Origin: Macrocystis pyrifera
Lineage: Eukaryota > Sar > Phaeophyceae > Laminariales > Laminariaceae
DNA length: 64,000 bases
Assembly: GCA_031763025.1 (NCBI GenBank)
Contig: JASSKH010000010.1
Location: 13,533,427 to 13,597,426, forward strand
Direction of reading: 5' to 3'
Below are positions 32,383 to 41,779 of the stretch, in pieces (position 1 is the stretch's first letter; every line of letters begins with the position of its first letter). Under the pieces are notes generated by a model. The model ran no database searches and was not told the DNA's origin. It saw only the letters and a program-made list of their open reading frames with translations. Made by a program: the position numbers and the translations under genes.

Positions 32383-32650
32383 AGTGGCCACACCGGAAAA
32401 CGATCAATCCATCCGACGCTATCACCTGTGTACAAGAAAATCCGCATCACAAGCGGTTTTTTGAGTAGGATGCAGCTCACCCTATACATGCGACTCGGCG
32501 AACACTTCACGGCGCTTCGCGCTTGGTGCAAGCAAAGTCTGCCTGTTCAGTGGAAGTCCGACGTGCTCCGTCCCAGCATTATAGGGATCTGAGGGCCTAT
32601 GGTTATACGACTACGGTCATACATGACTCTAGTACCCCCCCTCCCCCCCA
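32383..32650 (-). mobile_element. Repeat D copy, tandem with previous
   Basis: The same blocks in the same order as 32095-32372, with several dozen differences. It ends 'tctagtaccccccctcccccc', just before a repeat C fragment. Confidence 0.8.
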
Positions 32651-32728
32651 AGGAACGGTGCTCCGTCTCGAAGGGATGCGTGGTCAATGGTCAAATGATT
32701 CAGGCAAACAGTAAATGACTACGCCCCC
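32650..32728 (-). mobile_element. Repeat C fragment
   Basis: 'aaggaacggtgctccgtctc' to 'taaatgactacgcccccccc'. It follows repeat D directly. Confidence 0.7.
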
Positions 32729-32913
32729 CCCTCCAGTCAAACTCTTGCCTTCGGAGGCGTACCACGATAGGGCATGCCTTCTACCAGGCAGGCGGTACTT
32801 GTTCTTCGGCATGAAAATTTTCGAACCGACCGACTGGGTGCTCCTTAACCCCCATATCGTTGGAATACCGTGAGTGTTTTTACAAACGAAAACTTCGTGG
32901 CGTACCTATAACA

Positions 32914-33027
32914 AACCCTTTTAGGACCGCTGTTGTCCCGTTTTCGGGCACAAACCACTTTAAAAAAAAAGAAAAGTAGCTCGTCCCCCCCAAAAAAACG
33001 GGACTGCGGTTCTGATAAAAGAGTTGA
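32914..33027. mobile_element. MITE-B copy
   Basis: 'aacccttttaggaccgctgt' to 'ggactgcggttctgataaaa', with an A/C-rich centre. It ends about 65 bases before the exon at 33093. Confidence 0.75.
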
Positions 33028-33092
33028 GGCTTTTTTTAGACTGTTTCGTCCGGTTTGGCATTTTCTGCTATTTTTGCTGTTACTTTTCTCAG

Positions 33093-33143
33093 GATCGGCT
33101 CGTGGGTGACTTGCTGATAGAGCTGAGCTATAGAGCTCCACAA
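33093..33143 (+). CDS. Candidate exon: C2-type strand
   Basis: A long T-rich tract ends ttttctcag|GAT, and a strong donor CAA|gtgagg follows 51 bases later, in phase 0-0. The peptide DRLVGDLLIELSYRAPQ resembles the final strand of a C2 domain; compare AGEILLEARL in exon 4. It may belong to gene 1 as part of a second C2 domain whose other exons I did not find, or to a separate gene. Confidence 0.5.
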
Positions 33144-33230
33144 GTGAGGACCCTCGGACAATTTAGTTGCTCTGCTCCTATAAGGCAAGCACGAGTCTTT
33201 ATTTAATAATGGGCCGGGTTTTTTTTTTTT

Positions 33231-33312
33231 TCGCATTCCCGCTGTGGGGACAAACCATTTGGGAATTAGAGTGGAATTTAGGTTTCTGGACACTGCGCTA
33301 CTAGAAGGGTTA
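33231..33312. mobile_element. MITE-B, degraded copy
   Basis: 'attcccgctgtggggacaaa' at the left and 'gacactgcgctactagaagg' at the right. Confidence 0.45.
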
Positions 33313-33500
33313 AGGCGGGGGGGGATGTACTCGATAGAAGAGATGTACTCGATCTCATGCAAGGCCGTAGTCGTATGACCATAGACCCTCGCATCCCTAC
33401 AATGCCGGGACGGAGCATGTCGGGTTTTCACCGACCAGGCAGACATTGCTTGCACCAAGCGCGAAGCGCCGTGAGGTGTCCGGCGAGTCGCATAGGGTGG
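33308..33500 (+). mobile_element. Repeat D copy, G-tract first
   Basis: 'gcgggggggatgtactcgat' then 'tacaatgccgggacggagca' and 'caagcgcgaagcgccgtgag'. It lacks the distal third seen at 20228-20545. Confidence 0.8.
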
Positions 33501-34091
33501 GGAAATTGCAACGCGATGGATTATACCACGGCCCTGCATTGCCTGCTCTGCAGGTATGAAACGAGCAGTGCGGTAAAAGACTTCCTGGTAATATGGGTGT
33601 TTACGAAGAGTTTTGGTTGGGTTATAGGTACGTGGACAGATCTAGTCTGCCGACACCTCTGTGAGATGAATCAAAGGCGGACAGCCTCGAACACGAGCTT
33701 CCCTGATGGGCCGTTCTTGTAGTCTGTGTCCTGTACAATGGCAATCCCCATCTGACAAAACATCATTTGCTGTGCGGAAAAAGAGACAAAAACATGACGT
33801 TTTTAACTACAGCAAGTATGCGTATAGGTAAACTCCGTGGGTCGGTTAGCAAAACGGAGCAAAGTTATGATCCATCTGGTTTAACCAATCTTCTCATCCT
33901 CATGTTGTTGTCGGTGTCAACATGTTTTTCATAATCCCAACCAAATTGGATTGTCGCAAAAACCCTGAAGGTATTCCGGCGATTTCCGACGATTTTGGGT
34001 GCTTCCTCAATGGAAAAGCTCCGTCGGTCAGAAAATATTTTCGCCATAAAGTGCTACTTTGTACCTCTATTATTCCATCGGCCCAGCAGTC

Positions 34092-34200
34092 TATTCCGGG
34101 GGACCATAGTAAATAGGACAACATATTGTTGGTAAAAAAAGGGAAATATATAGGTTTTTGTGTGTACCATAGGTTCTATTTACTATGGTCCCCCGTAATA
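34092..34200. mobile_element. MITE-A copy
   Basis: 'tattccgggggaccatag' to 'ggtcccccgtaata'. A complete 109-bp palindrome. Confidence 0.85.
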
Positions 34201-35377
34201 GAAGACCGTGCAGTTATTTACTCGTCGGGCTCTACAAGGTAGCAAGTCTGGACGAGCCTGCTGTAGAACAACGCGTAGTTATTGACTCGCCGGGTTCTAG
34301 AAGGTAACGCACTTACCTCCCCCGTGCCGCATGTCTCTGTTTTGTCTGCTTCTTATTTATATATATTTTTTCTTCTCTCTTAGGTATATTTCCTGGATTA
34401 GCTTCTCGGTGATTTTAGTCTCTACCACAGCTTCGAAGCAATACCGCTCCAGCTGTGTTTCCTCGTCTTCTGCCTTGAGGTTTGGGCGTACTCCATCTTA
34501 CCCTTCTTTGCTCCAGTGCCAGCATTACCCCTCAACCCACTCTGACACCCAGCGAACACCATGAAAGCCCCCCAACAACTCTCGCGGCGAACAGTATGCT
34601 TCCCGTACGTCATGTGCACCTGAGGCGCGCGATAGGAAAACATCAGACATCGACGACACATTGCGCGATATAGCAAAGATGGATGTGACCAAAGAAGAAC
34701 CTCCGTCGACGGAGGAGATCTTGGATGGGGCCATTGCTATGCCCGAAGCAGAGGAACACACGACGGGTACCGACCTTGCAGCCGCGGTAGCCGAGCGTGA
34801 TGCTGCCCGTTACGCCGCGTCCGCCAAACGCGACGTTTTCCTCCGTCATCTCACGAAGCTAACGAGGAGTTAGCTTTCCTGTCCTCCTACCGGTCGACGA
34901 CCACCTCACCTCAACTTCCGCCTTGCCCCGCTGTGCTACCGACGACGCGCAAGGTCATAGCCGCCCCCACCCCTGCGACTACCGACCAGCTGCCACGGCA
35001 ACTCCCCTTGCAACCGAGAGTCTCTGCCTTTGAAGCCGCTGACCTGCGATTCCTCAGCGTCACGCTTGAGTGTATACAAAACACTCGCGGATCGTCTGTC
35101 CACGACGTTTCGTCGGCGGCACACCGCCTGCTGGGCTTCTTCTCACGAAACAAGGACTCAACGGTTGCTGATGCAGTGGCCCACGCTGCAACCGGACCGC
35201 TCCAGCGTTCACCGGGAATTACATGGTCAGCATGTCAACATGCCTGCCCGCGATGATCCCCCTTCGGACGCGGCGATTGTCGTCCCCGATGGGCACCCGA
35301 CCATACCGCCCTCCGGCTCCACCGAGCTTGAACCGGGGGACATCCTTGGGGCCTCCTCTTTAGTGTTCCAAGGACTA

Positions 35378-35455
35378 CCCTGGGCTGGGTAATCGATCGA
35401 TCTTTTACCCCTGTGGCTCAGCAGGTAGTACACTCACATTTGGCGTCGTCGGAAG
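35378..35455 (+). mobile_element. SINE-2 fragment
   Basis: 'actaccctgggctgggtaat', then 'ttttacccctgtggctcagc' (A-box) and 'acatttggcgtcgtcgg'. It is cut before the B-box. Confidence 0.75.
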
Positions 35456-35795
35456 GACTGGTCACGCAGATCTAGACGCACCTGCTTCTCGCAGCCTTCT
35501 CCCCTCCTCGACTCCTGTACCCCTATGAGCGTCATCATGAGAGGCTTTCTATTTTAGAGTTCCGAGTCATTTTTTGTACATGCTTTGCGCCGTACTTCCC
35601 GCTAACATATCGCCTTCGCCTTCGTTTTGCTTCGAGCCCTTGGGCCTTGTCTGGTTTCTTGCGTTTTGTTTTGTTTCCTTCCGGATAGTCGCTTATTTCT
35701 TGAGTGAGGCGTCGAAGCCTCTCTAAGAGGTGTGGGGTAGGTCTATCACCTCATTTCTGTGTTGAACAGCCGCATCTTCGATCTCTCTTTCCCGA

Positions 35796-36440
35796 TTTTG
35801 GGATGATATGGTCATCATCCTTTCAACGTCGTGTGATCTGCATCTACGACTATTCAGGGTGGGCTAATGTGATGGAGTAGTACGTCCAATGTATATGAAC
35901 GTATATACCGCATGCGAACCTTATTTTGGGATGATATGGTCATCATCCTTTCATCGTCGTGTGATCTGCATCTACGACTATTCAGGGTGGGCTAATGTGA
36001 TGGCGTAACACATCCATTATATATGAACGTATATACCCGTATGCGAACCTTAGTTTGGGATGATATGGTCATCATCCTTTCATCGTCGTGTGATCTGCAT
36101 CTACGACTATTCAGGGTGGGCTAATGAGATGGAGTAACACATCCATTGTATATGAACGTATATACCCGTATGCGAGCCTTATTTTGGGATGATACGGTCA
36201 TCATCCTTTCATTGTCGTGTGATCTGCATCTACGACCATTCAGGGTGAGCTAATATGATGGAGTAGTACATCCATAGTATAGGAACGTATATACCCGTAT
36301 GCGAACCTTATTTTGGGATGATATGGTCATCATCCCTTTATCATCGTGTGATCTGCATCTACGACCATTCAGGGTGGGCTAATGTGATGGAGTAGCACAT
36401 CTATCGTATAGAGACGTATATATCCGTATGCGAACCTTAT
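35796..36440 (+). repeat. Tandem array, 5 x ~129 bp
   Basis: The block 'ttttgggatgatatggtcat' recurs with its GGG at 35800, 35928, 36057, 36186 and 36315, a period of 128-129 bp. Units also share 'gactattcagggtgggctaa' and 'gaacgtatatacccgtatgc'. Units differ at only a few sites. A relative occurs at 228-350. Confidence 0.9.
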
Positions 36441-36615
36441 ACAGTTGCACGTAGCGCTTTGGAAATTTACATGTAGACGAGTATTATATGGTCGCACGAA
36501 GCGTTTTGGGCATATATCTATAGACAAATCGCACATGGTTACAGGTAGCGTTTTGGGAATATGCCCATATGCGAATGTTTTATGGTTATACGTAGCGCTC
36601 TGGGAATATTCAGGG
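36441..36615 (+). repeat. Short tandem array, about 4 x 50 bp
   Basis: Copies of 'atggttacaggtagcgtttt', 'gggaatat' and 'atatgcgaat' variants follow the 129-bp array directly. Confidence 0.65.
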
Positions 36616-37802
36616 GAGCGAGTCTAGAGACCCCCTTGTGAGCAGAACATTCTGTTACAATTTGGGAATACTCTTTATGACAACGTCCCGGTAGACTGTA
36701 CCTGCATACAGCTTAGTTTTGGTCAATGTCTGAGCTGAGTTGTGTTCCCACGAAGCCCACCTCGCTCACTCGAGCTCTCTCTCTCATCTCACTTGAGGAG
36801 CAATAACAAGGATGTCGCGATCCACAAGCAGCGTGCCCTACCCAGCATCGACATCCCTGTGTCTCTCACCAGCTTATATCTCTGCAGCTTCTTCACAAAT
36901 CTGACATGCAGCGCTTATTCCAGTAATATTATCCACATATGAAAGGGTAAAGCTGTAATCCAGTGACTTAAAACATGGAAGGTGCCATCGATCAGACCTG
37001 AATGCTTGACATAATTATACCAATAATGCAGTCCCTAACCGACGTTTCACAAATCGAATCTGAAAGGTGACATTTATTTTTGCCTCTCCAATCAAATCTC
37101 GTATCAAATCTCGTAGAACGCATCACTCCGCGATTCTGTTGAACGTTCCCTACGAAGTCTATAGTAGAACGCGTTACTCTGCGATTCTGTTGAACGTTAC
37201 CCGCACGCTGGCTTTATAAATAGACCTGAGAGCGGCGCGGGGGATCCTTGCAGCAACTTTGCGATTTCTTTATTTGCTTTCTCTGAATAACTTCTCCAAA
37301 TAGAAATGGATTTTGATGAGCGACAGTACGGTAGGGACACTACAAGGCCGTTTTCGAAAAAGTGTGTTATTTCTTGGTTGATATATACTGGTACCTGGCA
37401 GTTCTCGATTTCGTTTTACGTATTTGTCTTCTTGTTCTTGTCATACCGTGCCGCGCAGCTCGTACGTTACGCCTTTGTACTTCTCGAGCTATATCCGAAC
37501 GCAAGCGCACTATGACAGGAGTTGGCAACTACACTTCGGCTGCGTCGCCATCTCTGATCCTCTCGGGAACGTAACTAACGCTGGGTATCGTGCGGTCGCT
37601 TGCGATTATCAACAACGATGGAGGCTCGGCGGGGGAAACCAGCGCCTATGTATAAGAATCAGACACACGGCAAAACGAATGACCACTTAAAAGAAAATGG
37701 GCGGGGTTTGTCCAGAATTTCTGAAAATTCCTCAAAACAACGTAAATGTATTGAGCAAGTCACGTCGAAGGTTCCCCGAAGGAACCGAAAAATATTCGAC
37801 CA

Positions 37803-37887
37803 TTATAGGACCGCAGTCCTTGGGGACGAAGTACCTAGAATTTGAGTGGTTTGTACCCAAAACGGGACTGCAGTCCTGATTAGGTTG
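37803..37887. mobile_element. MITE-B copy
   Basis: 'taggaccgcagtccttgggg' to 'acgggactgcagtcctgatt', then 'aggttg'. Confidence 0.75.
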
Positions 37888-37904
37888 ATGCATATGTCAA
37901 TCTC

Positions 37905-38440
37905 CCGTTCGTCGTGATGTTGTTAAGATCAGAGGTCGGGACACTTTGCATCCCTGGACAGGTCTGCCTACTAAGCCGGTACTGGTTGGTACTCACGTGT
38001 GTTGTTTGGTTAGAGATAGAAGAAGAACAGCTTTTATTCCTTTCGTGCAAGCGGAGACTGGGAGCCAAATTCGTGCCTCGCCGGGAAAACCCCTGTTTTT
38101 TCATCTCAGGTACACCTCCCAAGTACTACAAATACGATCCCAGTGCCTGAACCCAGGTAATTATCGGGCTTTCAGCCTCATTCAAAGCAGTGCCATAACA
38201 CTAGCCCACTCTGATTAGCCGTATAGGCAGAAGTATGGGGAATTCGTGGAAACCCCGATTCCACAAGCTAAAACAAGAGTCGAAGATGCGGCTGCTCAAA
38301 ACCCACTCCCACACCTCTGACCGGCAAGGCAACGAAGTCGGCCAGGTACGTCAAAAAAAGAGAGAAAAAAAAGAAAGTCTAGCCTCAAGGGACAGGAGCA
38401 AATTGTCAACGAAAATCATCGCCATGCCACCCGCAACGTG
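37905..38440 (-). repeat. Dispersed repeat F, inverted copy
   Basis: The reverse complement matches 7435-8050. It contains 'gtcgggacactttgcatccc', 'aaaacccctgttttttcatc' and 'tgaacccaggtaattatcgg'. Confidence 0.75.
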
Positions 38441-38934
38441 GGTGGGGCGAGAAAGTGTCTACGGAAAAGCGAAATGTGAACACAAAAACGAGACGAAAAA
38501 TAACTCGGAATACGCCGAGAACCACCTAAACCCAGCCCACAACTCTGGAAACGTGTCCTTTGCCACAAATGAGTGGCCCGATTACCCAGCCCAGCCCCGG
38601 CACTGAGCGAGGGGGTGGGACAGAATACGCAGAAGCCCTCCCCAACCCAGCCCAAGAAAAACAAACCAGACTTGCACTACCATATCCATGTAGGGTGGTG
38701 TGTGTTTTTGATCGCGATACGTACAGCCGCCAGGGAAGCGGTCGATACAAGAGACCTATAAACTAAATGGCGATTACGCTTGGCCATGCCTGGTAGATGA
38801 CAAGGACACAGCAAAGGACCGGAGTGTCTGAACCAGTAAGGGTCGCGTGCGATGGAGCCGAGGTCAGGATCGAGAAAAGAAACGCCTTTCGGCCGTGGCA
38901 GTTTGGAGGGAGGGATATTCACGAGAAGGGAAAA

Positions 38935-39055
38935 AACTCGCGGGTCGGGTCGAGTCTGGTCACCTGACCCGACGCATATGATTTTGAAATACACCTCCTT
39001 ACCAGATCCGATCCGACCCGCGGGCCGGGTCATGACCCTCGATTAGCCCTGATAA
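38935..39055. repeat. GGGTCGGGT-rich palindromic repeat
   Basis: 'gggtcgggtcgagtctggtc' at the left and 'gacccgcgggccgggtcatg' at the right. It resembles 28480-28660, including the terminal 'agccctg'. Confidence 0.6.
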
Positions 39056-39298
39056 TTGGGATGTACGGCGCCGGTATATATGCAGTTATTTCGACGTGAA
39101 GGCCGGTTTAGAGGCAGTTCGTCTGGCGGTAATACCCTTCAGCTTGCTGGAAAAGCGTCGAAGATGGCGTTTAACTACACAGCGAAACCCACTAGTCTAC
39201 TGAGTGACGTGACTGAGTCGTTGTATAGTAGGTCAGTGGTTCATGCTATCTGCCGAAAACGAAGAATGTATACACTGTTTGTATATTCGGCTTCGTTT

Positions 39299-39775
39299 AA
39301 TCTCGCCGACTTTCGTAAACAGTGATCTCCGGGGCACTGCTCCCCTCGCCACTCGCCACGGAACTACTCTGCTGTATCTTGGGGCACACTATCGTAACCA
39401 TTAACAATGCCTCCATAGCGCACGCTTCGAAAAAGAACAAATATAAAATCGGCGAGGTTCGAACTCCCGAGCCAACCTTTCAGCAGGGTTTGCGTGGCCG
39501 CAAATCCCGCAGGAAGGTTGGGTCGGGAGTTCAAGTCTCGTCGATTTCATGTTTGTTCTTTTTCGAGCGTGCCCGCCGGAGACACTGGGAATGGTTTTGA
39601 TAGTGTGCCCCTGCGGTATATACTACCAATCTGTCCCTAAATATAGGAAACCTTTTGATTTAATATCAGTATACAAACAGTCATTCTATTTTGGTACAGA
39701 GTGGAAATATATAGTCCGTGTGGCGAGGGGAACGCCCCGGAGATCAACGGCTTTCTGCGAAGTCGGCGATATTCA
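39299..39775. mobile_element. Foldback element, ~470 bp, tRNA-like B-box in each arm
   Basis: The left arm (39299-39475) and right arm (39505-39775) are imperfect inverted repeats. 'gatctccggggcactgctcc' pairs with 'aacgccccggagatc', 'cttcgaaaaagaacaaatat' pairs with 'tgtttgttctttttcgagcg', and 'ggttcgaactcccgagccaa' pairs with 'ggttgggtcgggagttcaag'. The central loop is about 30 bp. The B-box-like GGTTCGAACTCC stands next to the loop in both arms, so an inverted pair of tRNA-derived units is possible. Confidence 0.75.
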
Positions 39776-40088
39776 ATGAATTCGAATATATACATATATA
39801 TATTTTTGGTTATGTAACATAACCCACTGGCCTCCTCAGCCATGTGACTCAGTAGGCCCGCGAGTAGTGCCATACTCCGATATTCTACAGGTTACGATAC
39901 CGAAAGAGTCTGACTTCCTGTCCCGAAGGGTGGCTGGAGACACCTCAATCTCGTGGACCATAGGATGAGTCGTGGACTGATTGACTCCAGGGGGGGAGGG
40001 GGGCATGCTTCACTGTCGAGGAAGACACCGCGGGGAGGAATATCTTGGTGACGAAAAAGAGAAAGCGAGCACAGTTGGCGAGGTATAG

Positions 40089-40197
40089 TATTACGGGGGG
40101 ACCATAGTAAATAGGACCTACGGTACACACAAAACCTATATATTTCCGTGTTTTTACTAACAATATTTGGTCCTATTAACTATGGTCCCCCGCAATA
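40089..40197. mobile_element. MITE-A copy
   Basis: 'tattacggggggaccatag' to 'ggtcccccgcaata'. Complete. Confidence 0.85.
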
Positions 40198-40637
40198 GTG
40201 GGTATTCGGGGGGCGCCGTTGGTCGGTACCAACGTACTTGTGGCCGCACGCCTACCGAACGGAAGAAACGCGCTGGTGAGGTTCACGCCGTGCGTCGTAC
40301 CCGGTATGTCGGAAAGAAAGCCCAACCAACCAAGTAGAGATCCTCGCCCTGTTTACCTGGTGGCCGTCGAAAGCGACAAACGCCATCGTTTAGTATAGGC
40401 CACTCGAGTTGAAGGACATAGTTCTCTTGAATACGGCTGAGTCCGTAAGTAAGCAGTACCGGCCCTCTACTAACAAACAAGAAACCGGGACTGCCCCAGG
40501 CTCGATTTATTATTTGAGAAACTTGGTGTTCCACACCGATTTTAGTATATCCGCCCCCCGAAAGTTCCTTGTAGAGCTCTTTCGTATACCGATTCGGGCA
40601 CTACAGCAGAAGGGGCGCGCTCACTGGTGTTTACCAC

Positions 40638-40850
40638 TTACTGTACAGTAGTAGGTGCAGGAAGCTTTTCGTCCACGCTGCGCTGAATATTACGCACAGC
40701 CGCGATAAACACCAAGAAAATAGCTGCATTGTATATCGCCACGGAAATTGTGTGCAGCGCTAAACGAAGATGTAGCTTGTTCGATTCAATGTCGTTGATG
40801 TTGTGCGCCGCACCAATGAAGTCTGGCAGACGAAGATCGGGTGGATACAT
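40638..40850 (-). other. Open frame with one predicted membrane segment
   Basis: A 70-codon minus-strand frame, MYPPDLRLPDFIGAAHNIND onward, with a hydrophobic segment near residues 38-52 (SVAIYNAAIFLVFIAAV) followed by a charged tail. No family is recognised. Its hydrophobic part aligns loosely with the frame at 45439-45690. It may be an exon of an undetected minus-strand gene or a chance frame. Confidence 0.2.
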
Positions 40851-41053
40851 TTCCTAGCCGCCGCAGAAAGATCTTGAGCCTTGTTGATACGATTTATTAT
40901 ATGGACGTCACGGCTGCGCCAATTCGGCAAAGAAAGGCAGACAGACTACAGTCACGAGAGCCGCGGTCGTTATCTGGCGGCAGATCAAACTCTCTTAAAG
41001 TATTGGCGACAGAACTAGCGCTGCTGTGCAGTGCCGACCAATGTCCATCCTAG

Positions 41054-41102
41054 AAGAGGGCGAGGACGACTCGGACAGTGCTGTGGCCCAAATAAAGGAA
41101 AG
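41054..41102 (+). CDS. Candidate exon, acidic
   Basis: Between catcctag|AA and GAAAG|gtgcgc the frame reads EGEDDSDSAVAQIKE. It would join the next candidate in phase 2, giving an acidic then basic (KKATKTS) segment. The splice signals are fair and no domain is recognised. Confidence 0.25.
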
Positions 41103-41378
41103 GTGCGCGCTTCATTCAGGAAAGGCTGAAAGCCCCCTCCCGCGTGCGTGTCCAACCAATACGGGTGCGCGAAAACAAAAAGGTCGCTTCGGTGTGGGTC
41201 TCGTTTGCACATAGTCGCGTTGACGTGGTTGACTCCTTGAGATGTGCACTCCGTTATTTTGGGGACATATTACTTGGAATTAGTGTGGGATAGGTTTTGC
41301 AGCAGCAGCAGCAGTAACAAGGGTTTTATAAAGCACAACCGCGCAACGATGTGGCTTTTTCGTTTTCGTTTCCGTCAG

Positions 41379-41520
41379 GTGGTCAAAGGGCACGAAAAAG
41401 GCAACCAAAACGTCGTCTTGCAAGACGTACATTAGTCATACACACAGGGCGGGAATTCTTCGTAGATGGACAGTTCTCCGCGGCAGTTGCGTTATAATAA
41501 CCAGTTTTGGCCACTCCAAC
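41379..41520 (+). CDS. Candidate exon, basic
   Basis: After a strong pyrimidine tract and tccgtcag|G, the phase-2 frame from 41102 reads WSKGTKKATKTSSCKTYISH and stays open past 41500. No donor was chosen. It is supported only by splice phase and codon content. Confidence 0.22.
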
Positions 41521-41537
41521 AATTGTTTATCTAACTC

Positions 41538-41632
41538 TCAACCCTTTCAGTGGTGCAGTCCCGTTTTGGGGACAAACCACTTAGATTTTTTGAGTGGTTT
41601 GTCCCTCAAGATGCGACTGCGGTCCTAACATT
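41538..41632. mobile_element. MITE-B copy
   Basis: 'caaccctttcagtggtgcag' to 'gcgactgcggtcctaaca'. The outer 'caaccctttcag' shows the full terminal sequence of the family. Confidence 0.8.
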
Positions 41633-41779
41633 TCAGGAAATGTTGTCTCCAAAAGGCGGGTGCGGGTCAAAAAAGGGGATTGAAACCGGTGGCAGTTTTT
41701 TTTTTTTCCCTGCGTGTCATCCCTGACATGCGGATAAGCACAGGCAGGGCTTGCGGCGGGCCAAGGATATATATATATA

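Larger units (their letters stand above)
34400..37300 (+). mobile_element. LTR-retroelement-like remnant
   Basis: The left part (about 34430-35360) holds protein-like frames rich in Ala, Glu, Thr and Pro, in the manner of a gag or capsid-type protein, but no diagnostic domain. The right part is non-coding: a 129-bp array, a second short array, then 'tataaata' at about 37214, 80-110 bases before a possible start. This looks like a long terminal or leader repeat. A SINE-2 fragment is inserted at 35378. It is a broken fossil, and its family is not resolved. Confidence 0.4.

Noticed and set aside
35796-36440. CRISPR-like regular repeats
   Set aside because: The 129-bp units are contiguous with no unique spacers, and the window is eukaryotic.
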